DNA of 64,000 nt from Sipunculus nudus (Eukaryota > Annelida > Sipuncula > Golfingiida > Sipunculidae): contig CM049308.1 in the NCBI GenBank assembly GCA_026874595.1, positions 21,427,867-21,491,866 of the forward strand, given 5' to 3'. A program made the translations under genes and the position numbers. Under the pieces are notes generated by a model, which worked only from the letters and a program-made list of their open reading frames with translations, was not told the DNA's origin and ran no database searches. Within the stretch, counting starts at the first letter, position 1, and each line of letters begins with the position of its first letter. This document shows positions 48,779 to 59,639 of this stretch, in pieces.

Positions 48779-51019
48779 GTACTGTCCCATATAGCCCTCG
48801 AAACACTCTGTCGAGGAATGTTTTTTTTTTATATTTACCGTTAGTATATCCCCCCCTCTCCAAAAAAAGGTCTCGTTGTAGAAATTATGGTGCAGATATC
48901 AGGGTTTGCAGCATTCTAGCAAATTTGACCATCTCATTTCTTTTTTAGTTTTATTTGTATTTTGTTTTTCTTTCATTGGGGTGAATTCTGGAGGTTACAC
49001 CATACCGAATGTGACGATCATGTTCCACTGTGGCTTTATGTTTTCGGGAGAAAGAGGCAGATGTCATGGGTTGTCACAGTTTAACTTATGGTCGCCTTTC
49101 ATCTGTGTCTATTTTTAGCGAACCTGTGAGCTTATGCGTTGGTGTGGCGTCGTCTGGCGTCCGTCGTCCGTCGTCTGTACGTTAACCCATAATATCTTGA
49201 AAACGGCAAGAGTTAGCATCACGAAATTTTATGCAAAAACTTAGTCATCTAAAAAACTCATTCGGATTTTGCTTATTTTTTGGCTAACTGCATTTTCTTA
49301 GATTTTATAGAGAAAAAGTTAAATAAAAAAAATAACCTTAAAAACTTCTTCTCCGAAACTGTCAAGCCAAATTGTTCAATATTTCACAGAAATGATTCCT
49401 GGAACAATCTCTCTCAAGTTAGTTCGAATGGTTAAAGTTCGGTGATTTTTGGCCGAGTTACAGGAAGTTGAACATAGTCATCTGTCCAAAAAAGCATACT
49501 AAAATTACAGTCTCAGAAACGGCTGGAGCTATCATCACCAAGTTTTATACCAATGTTGATCACATGAGTCATATCTGAAATTGAGGTATTGGTGGTGCCA
49601 ACTGCATCGGCCGTTTTTGTACGGGGGTCATCAGTGCCCGTATCATACTGACGGCTACAAAAAACTTCTTCTCTGAAACCATACGGCTAAACTGTTTAAT
49701 ATCGCACAGAAATGATCCTAGGGTAGTGCTTTCTGAAGTTTGTTATTATGGTCTCAGTTCAGTGAATTTTGGCTGAGTTATGGGAAGCTGAATTTAGTCG
49801 TATGCCATAACAGCCCATTTTAGCTCAGTGGCTACAAAGATCTTCTCCTCAAAAACCACATTAATTATCTTTAGATGTTGATAATTCAAGTTTGTTCAAA
49901 TGGTTTTGGTTCAGTGATTTTTGGCTGAGTTATCGGAAGCTTAACTTGATTTTGCTGTATTTTCCAATATGAGTTATAAACCTGCAAAATGTTTTTTCAC
50001 TGACGCCACTGAGGCCAATTTGTTTATTATTTTACAAGAATAATCGCATGAATAATTCTGGTAATAATTGTCTTTTATGGTTCCAAAGAATGAATACTGG
50101 CTGAATTTTAAAGATTGAATAAGTCATTTTACCATATATCATGTTAGCTGTGTGAAGCAGATACCTCTAGCCTTGCACCAGTTTATCAGCATCTGTTACA
50201 TCATGCCTCTACACATTTAGATTTCAGGTTATCTATGGTTAATATTGACAAGAATGTTTTTTAAAAGCTTTGAAAAAAAATATATTTTTTATTTTAGATA
50301 TTCCTCATGCCAGGCAATGTTTAAAATCACAGGTATACAGCTCTCTCTGGGTATATAAAGACGGTTGTACATTGATTATAAATTATTGGTATCTATACTC
50401 CACTTAATTCCAGATTTTGCCATCAGTGAGATGTATCTGTATTATAATTTTGCATTCATTATGCATCTGTAGTAATTTTTAGCGAACTTGTGAGCTAATA
50501 CGATGGTGTGGGGGCGTCCGTCGTCTGTACGTTAACCCATACTATTTCGAAAACGACTGGAGCTAGCACCATGAAATTTAATGCAAAAAACTTGCATTCT
50601 GAAAAACTCTGCATTTCTTAGATTTTATAGAGAAAAAGCTAAAAAAACTTTAAAAATCTTCTCCTCCAAAACGGTCAAGCCAAATTGTTCTATATTTCAA
50701 AAGAATTATCCTAGGACATGGTTCTTTCAATCATATCAGAAATATATATGTTTCAATATAAAAAATATATTGTTTCAATTGTAACTTCTGCATTATTGCA
50801 CAAAAATTATTCGTAGGTGGCCTTTGTTCAAGTTTACTTAAATGATTTTTGGCAGAATTATTGGACCTGTATCAATGAAAAGACTGCATCTTTTATTATT
50901 CTAGATATTTTGATAAAAAGTTTATGAATATGTCAGCTTAAAAAAAAACATTTTAGCCAAAGTCTTTCAGTATGTGTAAACAGATTAACCTCAGGCCAAG
51001 ATTGTGTCTGTATCTTTAA

Positions 51020-51575
51020 ATAGGTTTAGAAACTGCCAACTGTTTTAGATTTGGCAACAGATTAAGAGTTCATTCAGTGCAGCCAAATATAGGTCAAGAG
51101 TTCTATCAGTGCAGTCAAGCACAAGGCATGTGATCACCTCATGGGTGACATGTGAACACCTCATGGGCTGCATGTGATCACTTCATGGGTGTCATGCCCC
51201 TCAGGGCTGCATGTGGAGCCAATCTGTGAGCTTATGCAATGGTGTGGCCACTATTTCTGAATTGGTAACAGGCTAATGGTCAGTGTGGATCTATTAATAG
51301 CTTTGGCAGACTACCAACTGTATCAGATTAGGCAACAGGCCATGAGTTCACTCAGTGCAGCCAGGTATAGGTCTGGAGTTCACTCAGTGCAGTAGCTTCA
51401 TTCTATTTATAGCGTAGACAGATTGCCCAGTGCATCAGATTTGGCACCTAAGTTCAGCCTGGATCTATTTATAGCTTTGGCAGACTGCTAACTGTGTCAT
51501 TATGCAACAGGTCAAGAGTTCACTTAGTGCAGCCATGTACAGTTCAAAAGTTCACTCAGTAGCCTGAGCCAGCAA
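51020..51575. repeat. Diverged tandem repeat inside the 3-kb insertion
   Basis: Repeated phrases 'ctatttatagctttggcaga', 'ctgccaactgt', 'ggcaacaggtcaagagttca' and 'ctcagtgcagcca' occur three to four times. A shorter repeat with 'cctcatgggctgcatgtga' lies at 51125-51215. Confidence 0.6.
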
Positions 51576-51709
51576 ATTTGTCACAGTTCACTCGGGGCCT
51601 TACTCATCTAAGGCAGGTCAGCCCCATGCATCAGACTCATGGTAAGTTTGATGTATTGGCCTGATATTTTGACCTGTCTATTTGTCTTGGATGGCTTTCT
51701 AGTTCACAA

Positions 51710-51995
51710 GACAGATGTCGCCACCTACAATGACTTTTGCGCAGTGTATGTGCCTGCTCATTTCTACAGAGGAATTTGATATATCAGCCTGAAATTAGGC
51801 ATAATTATACATATCGAATAGCTTTGTCCTATACAAGACTGGTGGTGCCACCTACAATAATTTTTGCACAGTGTGTGTCCCTGCTTATTTCTCAGAAGGG
51901 GTTTGATATATCAGTCTGAAATTGGACATATGTTTATATCTCTGATAGCTTCGTTGCATACAAGACTGGTGGTGCCAGCTACAATCATTTTTGTG
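51710..51995. repeat. About 127-bp tandem repeat inside the 3-kb insertion
   Basis: 'gccacctacaat' recurs at about 51721, 51848 and 51973, each followed by 'tttttgc.cagtgtgtg' and 'gatatatcagcctgaaatt' in the first two copies. Confidence 0.7.
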
Positions 51996-52174
51996 TTGTG
52001 TGCACCAGTGCCAGAATTTTCAGCAGTGATGTTTGTGTAATTGTTTCTTATTCAAAATGTTTAGTACTTGCATTGTTCATATACATGAGAAGTAATGGTC
52101 CAGCATTGAAGCATAATACCTGGTGTATTTCCCAATGCACAGGTTCGCATTAGGCCTGTAGGCCATGTTTTCAG

Positions 52175-52255
52175 TTCTTTGGTTTTTGTGTTAAAAAGAA
52201 GGCTGGATCCGGCATTAGTTACTGGTATACGTGGGTGTCCATAGATCCTATTTAG
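52175..52255 (+). pseudogene. Exon-like segment, E of U3
   Basis: The U3 copy lies directly right of the 3-kb insertion, which ends near 52163 and replaced most of the pyrimidine tract. The frame is intact, with four replacements against U1. Confidence 0.3.
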
Positions 52256-52677
52256 TATTGAAACAATCCAATTAATCTTTCCCATCAGTATTGTGTAGTT
52301 AATGGTAGAAAAACTACATTACATTAGGATCTACAGCTGGCATGGACACATGTTACTATAATGAGACATGGAGAACTTTTTAATTTGCTTGGCCTGTACA
52401 CAAAGATAATAGTGGTTTTCTGGACGGGATCACCAGCCCTTTTTCATGATTCTATCTGAATAGTATCATGGCTATTGAAATCCTGATGAAAACTACACGT
52501 ACAGGAACTGTGTATCACTTGGATATTTTAGGAGTTAAGGAGTGTTCAACAACGTTTAGATATATTGGGGATTTATATCTGTTCAACAATCGTCAGCGAT
52601 GGTTGCCCGTGCTGTTATCTTTACTTGTGGCAGGATAGAAAACCACAGTACAGCAATGGTCAGATACATTACTACAG

Positions 52678-52935
52678 GTGTGGTTAACGGGTCAATGTTC
52701 AGAACAATGCTCCAGCGGAGATAAAGTGGTCCAACATGTTGTGTATTACATTGAGAAAACGCGGAAAGGAAGAGAAAGGCCTATTGAACATTTCTGCAGA
52801 GAATGTAAAAGTATAAACTTGATATTAAGGCTTATCACGCCCAGTAAACCTAAGAACCCAGTAAGCATACTAAATGTTTGTTTTGCTCGCCTTATAGCAA
52901 GCTTTTGGCTTAATTATGCTGTATGGGCACCTTGA
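52678..52935 (+). pseudogene. Exon-like frame, block A of U4
   Basis: Corresponds to the block-A frames, here read as VVYYIEKTRKGRERPIEHFC. The stop that follows in U2 and U3 is changed (CRECKS...), so the frame runs on to 85 codons. The U1 equivalent (112-190) has a 10-base deletion within 'ggaaaggaagagaaaggcc' that breaks the frame. Confidence 0.3.
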
Positions 52936-53199
52936 TCAGGAATACGTGGCTTAAAGACGGTCAATATATTAAACTGCAAGTAGACAAGTTGAGACTAGTT
53001 TTAGTATTTTTGATAAAACATAGAAGTGGCTGAGGCCATATATTAGAGGCCATGTGTCTATATCGAGGCCACGGTCACAGTGGTATTCCTTGAGTTAGAC
53101 CAGTTATTTCTTAATTGATAAAATATAGAAATTACCATAAAGTACAAGAATTCTAACAGATACCTGCTTCCGTCAAAACAGTACCTGACCATTTTTGTT

Positions 53200-53795
53200 T
53201 TTAGCTCAGCTGACTGAAAGACAGCAGAGCTATAGCGATAACTCTTGTCCGTCGTCCCACCAGCCGTGCGGCCGTCTGTCAGGTCGTCTCTTAACAAGGC
53301 ACAAATCGTAACCGTTAGAAACTTCTTACTGTACATCCTAGGAGTCCCATGGAAAATCTCCATGGAAACCTGAAATTAGGTCTCTGTTATTCATATCCTC
53401 AGAGCTATTGGGTTTAGAAATACCCTCCCCCCTCAAATAATTAAAATATGATACAAAACTCAAGTATATGAACAACTAATGCATTGATCACCATGATTCT
53501 TTGCATGCATATTGATCATGGGGTGTTTCATCACTTCCTGCAGACTGGTGGCACCACCTGGATTTTTTCCCAATTTATACCATTTTTTCTCTATTTTTGA
53601 GACCTTCAAGGATGTGGTTGCCTGTTAACAGGGCACAAATGGAAACCTAAAGTAGGTCTCTGTAAACCATACCCTCTGGCCTATGCTTAAGTTCAAAGGG
53701 GTACCACCTACATACAAAATTTGGCTTTGAAAATATTTCCTTTTGTGAATGTTTTCCTAGTCACCTGAGCGTAATGACCCCTGGCTCACTTGTTT
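53200..53795 (+). mobile_element. Dispersed element, family 1, in A of U4, internally deleted
   Basis: As in U1, but lacking 353 bp (U1 1012-1364) that covers one and a bit internal repeats. The join at 53641 ('caaatggaaacc') has the microhomology TGG. Confidence 0.65.
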
Positions 53796-54092
53796 AAGTT
53801 TTCCGCTTCCTTGCATTTTATGTATAAATATATACTATTTATTGATCACTCTATTGGCTGAAAGCTATATGTAAACATCTGTGAGTCGTGCGAAACAGGA
53901 ATATTTAGATCAATGCCTTTATTAAAGGACAGGGTCATGGCACCATTTAAACCATCCCGGGGCTGCATTTAGTCTGGAAGAATAATTTATACAAAGGGGG
54001 CACATCGCGAAGTATAAAGTACAGAACTTTTATTTTTAATCTTTGTCCCTTAATTTTCCTGAACAATGATGCCACCCTGCCATTTTACCTCG

Positions 54093-55075
54093 GTCAGTGG
54101 TCAGATATCTTGGTCCGGTGGTGGGGAGGTGGTCAGTGGTCAGATACATTGGTCCGGTAGTTGGAAAGTGGTCAGTGGTCAGATACATTGGTCTGGCAGT
54201 GGGGAAGTGGTCAGTGGTCAGATACATTGGTCCGGTTGTGGGGAAGTGGTCAATGATCAGATACATTGGTCCGGTAGTGGGGAAGTGGTCAGTGATCAGA
54301 TACATTGGTCAAGCGATGATGAAGTGGTCGGCCGGGTCAGATGCATAGGTCCAGTGGTAAAAAATTGGTCAGTGGTCAGACGCATTGGTCAAGCAGTAGG
54401 GAAGTGGTAACTAGTCAGATATATTGGTCAAGCGATGGGAAAGTGGTCCGTGGTCAGACACTTAGGTCCAGTGGTGGGGAATTGGTCGGTGAACAGATAT
54501 ACTGGTCGAGTGGTCAGTGGTCAGATACATGTGTCCATCCGTGGGCAAATGGTCAGTGGTCAGAAACATTAGTCCCGCGGTTGGGAAGTGTTGAAGTGTC
54601 AGATATACTGCAGAGCTGTGTTAAAGTGGGAAGTGGTCAATGACATTGGTCCAGTGGTTGGGAAGTGGTCAGTGGTCAAATGCATTGGCGCAGTTGTGAG
54701 GAAGTGGTCAGTGGTCAAATTATTTGCTCCAATGGTGGGTGAAGCGGTCAGTTGTCAGATATATTGGTTTTCCGGTGTGGAAGTGGTCAGTGGTCAGAAA
54801 GATTGCTCCTGCAGTGAGAAAGGGGTTAGTGGTCAGATACATTGCTCCAGCGGTCAAGAAGTGGTCATTGGTCAAAGACATTGCTTCATTGGTGGGTCAA
54901 GTGGTAAGTGGTCAGATACGTTGGTATTGTGGTGTGGAAGTGGTCAGTGGTCAGAAAGATTGCTCCTGCAGTGAGAAAGTGGTTAATGGCCAGATACATT
55001 GCTCCAGCGGTCAAGGAGTGGTCATTGGTCGAAGACATTGATCAATTGGTGGGTGAAGTGGTCAGTGGTCAATAC
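54093..55075. repeat. 39-bp satellite in block A of U4
   Basis: About 25 units, nearly identical in order to 1817-2799 with scattered single-base differences. There is no SINE. Confidence 0.95.
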
Positions 55076-56198
55076 CGAAAATGCCCCGTTAGGACACACT
55101 TGGCATCGTTCCCGATACATCAATACATTTATGATACGTAGCCATTGAGGAATTGCGTGAGAGTGATCCAGTGCGACCACTAACCAGTCGTATATGGGAC
55201 CACCGTCAATTATAATATAGATAATATGAATATGCATGTCATTTAAATGGATGTATAATAACCCTGTTATCAACTTCACGGATACATCCTCCTGTATACC
55301 GATGGATGACTTGCAATGCAACGATAAGTTTGATTTAGTCTAAACGAACGAGCTCAGATTGAATTTCGTCTTGGATATAAGACTATGAGAGAATTGTGTA
55401 TTGGCAAACACATTAATTTTAAAATTGTTCTGAATTGGGCGCATTACGCGTAAGAACATAAGTTAGAACATATTTCGTGCGTACACATAAGCACATTCAC
55501 ACAAAAATAAATATCTTAATAAATTGAAAAAAGTAGCGCTATATATAAAATTAGGAGTTCAAAAACATGTTATGTGATGCTTTGGTTTATAAGACCCATT
55601 GGCATTTTATGACGTACGCCGTGCTCATAAATATGAGCAGTGGCTATAAAAACGTGGATTTTGTGTATATTATACTTTACTCATTATGCATTATACTGAC
55701 AGATGTACACGAATATCCTTCATCTATGATTCGAACTTTTGGTACGCAAACATGTTTGCGGTCGAGCAAATCTTAAGCCATTAATAGCATATAGAAACGT
55801 ACTGTCTCATAAGCCCCCAAACAAAGCAGGCACACTGCCATCGAAGTGACGGAATGAAGTGAAAACTGCGAAGTGAAGCCAAATCCCCCCCCCCCCTCCA
55901 CCCTCCCACACACCGTCCCAAAAAAAGTGCCAGATCTATACTTCTGCTTAATTTGCACAATTAACGGAATTAGTAACACAATATGCCCATTTATTAAATA
56001 GCATTTAACAATGTTTTTCACACCGTGGGAGGGGGACCACATTCTCCTAACATCACGCATGTCATTTGGCAGGTTCAATCGGTCCCCGTTATACAGACAT
56101 TTCTGTCGGACTCATGTTATATGAAAAGGGTTTCAACTTTCAAATTGGAATATATTTTTAATATTGGGAGGATACATGATATGAGCAGAAGGATATCT

Positions 56199-56335
56199 GA
56201 ATGGTCATATGGGCTAGGAAGTGACAATTGAATGGTCAAATGGGCTAAGGAGAGACAGCAAATGGTCAGATGGGCTCAGTAGTGACAGTAGAATGATCAA
56301 ATGGGCATAAGAGTGGGCAGCGACAGTAGAAATGC
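56199..56335. repeat. Short 31-bp degenerate tandem repeat, U4
   Basis: The U4 counterpart of the 31-bp repeat at 3924. U2 lacks it because its block A is joined to block D upstream of this point. Confidence 0.7.
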
Positions 56336-56876
56336 GAAATGGAAAACAAATTTTCAACTCGCCAATTAACACGCATCTCTTGCATGGTAATAGTATACAT
56401 GGTGTGTGAAAATTGTTTTATATATCAACATGCAGGGGAGTGTTTCATTGATAAGATAACATAATAGATATAAATGCGACAATAAATCAAAGTGTCGCCT
56501 GGTGTCTATTGAAAATTGTATTCTGATTGACATTCTAAGTACTGTGATCTGTAGATCCTCTGCCAACAACATTATTGAAGCAGTCTTTTCATATATTGTT
56601 ACCAGTTGTGACCTGCATCGTTACGTATAGGACAGAATGGGCTACACCTTCAAAGCAAGGCTCAGATGCCGGAGAAGAGACAATATTATTACTTTTGCAC
56701 TCGGTTATTTTGAATGATGTGGATGTTATTTTAAAAGATTTCACTTTTAGTACTTCTGGATCTGAGTGGCGGTTCTAATATAGATTTAGATATTTATCCC
56801 AGAATTTTTACCATAAATTCAAAATTGGTGGGACAGCTCCTCACTCTTAGGGAATATCTGACCGTAAATGCAGATG

Positions 56877-56967
56877 GTACTGAATGAAGGAAAATTATCA
56901 AGCAAATTAAAGATGTTTTGGTGTTCCCCAAGGAAGTGTTCTCGTCATATTAATCTTCTCTGTATGA
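56877..56967 (+). pseudogene. Non-LTR retrotransposon reverse-transcriptase scrap (block B, U4)
   Basis: U4 copy of the RT scrap, with GVPQGSVL at 56920-56943. It shares the 2-base deletion and the downstream stop with U1, so it is a sister of that copy rather than of U3. Confidence 0.65.
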
Positions 56968-57041
56968 CCGTTTTCAAACTTAAAAAGAAAGTGCGTGATT
57001 CAGGTATGATCTTGATTGTTTTATTTTTCACATAAATTTCT

Positions 57042-57326
57042 TTGGATTGTTATGCGTCCACGTCGCCTCTGGTCAGACCCCGAGTGGCAAAAGTAATTCA
57101 CGCGTTAGAGAATACTTTTCATTATTTTTGTATATACAGCCAATCAATCGACGCCCTTGCTACAAATCTGACAACAGTTTGTTCAGTTATTTACATACCT
57201 GATATTACAGGTGAAATCAAATCACATGTCGCGTATAGCATAGTATACAGGAAAGGCAGAAAGGAGTTGACAGACTTACTTGAACTCTTCTTTAGATACA
57301 TTGTGAAAGTATACCTCGGAGTTTAA
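57042..57326 (+). pseudogene. Exon-like frame, block B of U4
   Basis: The same frame as in U1, with N-terminal differences caused by single-base changes and an identical C-terminal third. Confidence 0.3.
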
Positions 57327-58093
57327 GGCCAGACTGCCCCCCCCCCCGGTGAAACCCAGAACCCAGGTAACACACGCACTTCGAAGTAACCATATACTGT
57401 TGAAATGAGAAACCATTTTCTAACTCACCGTATTACATGCGACTGGTCTCACTGGTAACAGTGTTGTGGGGACACCTGGATCAGGACTACGTGGTTGAAA
57501 AGCTTTCTTTATATATATTTATACAAGTGGACAAGTTGAGACCTGTAAAAGTATTTTACATTGATAAGGCATTCAAGGGACTGAATTCCTTAAAAGAGAC
57601 CCACCCCTTTTCTCCATAATCAGGCCACGGTCACAGCGGCATTCCTTCATTCGAGCAAACTGGATCTTAAAATTTTATTTATAAATCTATAAAAGATAAT
57701 TATCTATAAATTAAAGGACAAGAATGTAATAGATATCTGCTGCCTCTAGAACGATCCCTGACCAAACACCTATATGTGTGTCATTATACACCGCACCTTA
57801 CGTCGTGTTGATAAACATTTCCTGACGCGATTACCAATTTGTTTAAGAATATAGGCATCGAAAGCGTATCATAAATACCAGTTTGTTAAATTAAATATAT
57901 ACGTCATCCAATACACTTAAGGGGTGACAGCCGAGCAGAGACTGCCGAGATAATAACCACTCGACTATCAAAACTCCTTCGATTTCGTGGGAGATAGGGG
58001 TATCCAAGATCTGTGAACATGTAAAAGTTCAGGCCGATTCATCAAACCTCCTGAAAATGTGTGATATTGACAATATAGGCGCAGGGATGGACG

Positions 58094-58347
58094 ATGAAAT
58101 GCCAGAGATCACATCGAACTGTTAGGTACCAGTTTTCATGTGAGTCTATAATAGTTGGAGACCTCCCCGAAAAGAACGCATCGGCGGCAGCGGCGGTTCA
58201 AGCGGAACCTGCCTGAAAATAGAGTATACGGTAACCGCGAAACTTCGCTATGATGGATACAATAATTACCTCAAACAAGCTTATATCTGTTTATATGCAT
58301 GTGTTATGCGAACGTTGGGAATCTGTTTGAACAAGAATAGTCGCTGA
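58094..58347 (+). pseudogene. Same open frame in U4, disrupted by GC-rich replacement
   Basis: Where U1 has 'atcggcgttctgcctg', U4 has 'atcggcg' plus 'gcagcggcggttcaagcgg' plus 'aacctgcctg', a net gain of 20 bases near 58186-58210. The frame shifts and stops soon after KNASAAAAVQAEPA. Downstream substitutions also differ (LRYDGYNNYLKQAY in the original frame). Confidence 0.4.
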
Positions 58348-58465
58348 TGGCCATACGCCAATCATAAATACACAAGCATATTACCCGCTCTTTTGCTTAT
58401 ATAAAACGTTTCCCTTACCCATTGATTTACCTGCATTCATACAGGTAATGTTAATAGGTAATACT

Positions 58466-58567
58466 ATGTACAGGACCGGGAAAATCGGAAAGAAATGGAC
58501 AGACGTGTATGAACACATCTTCAAATACAATAGAAAGGTAAATGTTGAACACCGACCATATAGTTAA
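58466..58567 (+). pseudogene. Conserved short frame, second copy in block B (U4)
   Basis: Reads TGKIGKKWTDVYEHIFKYNR, with replacements at three positions compared with U1. The frame and stop are kept. Confidence 0.35.
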
Positions 58568-59261
58568 GTATTGTCCAATAAGCCCCCGAGACCTATTAGG
58601 CAGACTCTGCCGAAGAATTGACAATATTTACTAATATTCACCAGGTAGTATACCCCCCCCCCCCCCGCCAAAAAAAAATAAAATAAAAATAAATAAATAA
58701 CAGACATATACTTCTATATACTGTAAAAAGTATAAATTTGACTGAAAATTTAAATTTCTTGAAACATTTGTATAGGTTCCAATCATAAAAAAGAAATGAG
58801 CCCATTTATGATATTATTTATTTTTAATTTTGAACACCGTTGCATCATTTATGCACATCCTGATCAGAACTACGTGACTACAAGAAGATCAATATTAAAG
58901 TACTGCAATTGGACAAGTTGAAACTTGTGACAGTATTGTTTAAGGCATTCATAAGAGGTCTGGTGTGCATATCCAGACCACAGTTACAAATATATATTTA
59001 AAAAAAATTATTTCCATTAACGATACTCATCGATAATTAATATTAATGTTAAAAATGACATATATATTAAATAGATACCAACTAGAGCAGTATCTGACTA
59101 TCAATGTTAACCTGACCCAACGACACGGGAGACATCTACAGAGAGGTTATGTTATTACTAGATTTTTCGTTGTTTTCTCTTTAAAATCTGTCTAGGGTCA
59201 GCAGCGATCCTGATACGAATCCCAATAAAAATGCAGTATATGGGAGTCGATACAGGGGATT

Positions 59262-59484
59262 GGTCACAGTCACATACATTGCTCCAGCGCCGGGGAAGTA
59301 GTCAGTGGTCAGACACATTGGTCCAGCGGGGGGGGGGGGGGGAATAGTCAGTGGTCAGATACATTGGTCCAGCGGGGGGGGGGGGGAATAGTCAGTGGTC
59401 AGATACATTGGTCCAGCGGTGGGGAAGTAGTCAGTGGTCAGATGCATTTGCCCAGCGGGGGGGGAGGAAGTAGGCAGTGGTCAG
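59262..59484. repeat. 39-bp satellite, truncated start of block C in U4
   Basis: Five to six units, with G tracts of up to 16 at about 59329 and about 59376. The array is cut at 59484 within a unit, where unrelated sequence begins. Confidence 0.93.
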
Positions 59485-59639
59485 CTCCATATAGGTGGGG
59501 AACCGTTGGTTTCTTCCATTTGAAGTTTGCCTCTCTCGCAAAGTTGCGTGGTGCCCGTCAACTTTCCCAGCAGTCTCGCAAATTGTCAGCAACTCTTGCA
59601 AACTGCCAGCAATCAATCAGGTAACCAGCGATTTTGAAT
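59485..59639. other. Junction sequence between macro-array and 100-bp array
   Basis: Unrelated to the macro-units. It contains rudimentary 'tctcgcaaattgtcagcaac' and 'cttgcaaactgccagcaat' stretches that look like decayed or ancestral pieces of the 100-bp repeat. I see no gene. Confidence 0.6.

Larger units (their letters stand above)
49116..52163. mobile_element. 3.05-kb insertion with 'gcgaacctgtg' inverted ends (family 2), E of U3
   Basis: Block E of U1 reads 'ctgtgtttattttttttt' straight into 'gttcagctctttgg', and in U3 this T run is split. The insert starts AGCGAACCTGTGAGCTTATGC, and its other end on the opposite strand has TGCGAACCTGTGCATTGGG, a short inverted terminal match. A second internal start occurs at 50478. 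The interior has diverged repeats with 'cttctcc.aaac..tcaagccaaattgtt' at about 49345, 49663, 49838 and 50655. No long coding frame is present, so it is a composite non-autonomous element or nested pair. Confidence 0.65.
36559..52619. repeat. Macrosatellite unit U3 (A-B-C-D and remnant of E)
   Basis: Block A is 36559-40782, followed by a U3-specific insertion to about 42075. Block B is 42076-44627, satellite C 44628-46640 and D about 46640-48865. Only the last part of E is present (48866-49115 and 52164-52619), and it is split by a 3.05-kb insertion. A resembles U2 (same SINE), while B resembles U1 and U4. D carries a TTAA-flanked MITE that is absent from U1. The unit is therefore a mosaic in its relationships. 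Confidence 0.9.
52620..59484. repeat. Macrosatellite unit U4 (A, B, start of C), truncated
   Basis: Bases 52620-59484 follow U1 1-7185 closely, with a 353-bp deletion at 53641 and a 20-bp GC-rich length difference near 58186. The unit stops inside a 39-bp satellite repeat. U1 continues 'ggtcagatacatttgccc', but U4 changes after 'ggtcag' at 59484 to unrelated DNA. This is the right edge of the macro-array in this window. Confidence 0.9.
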
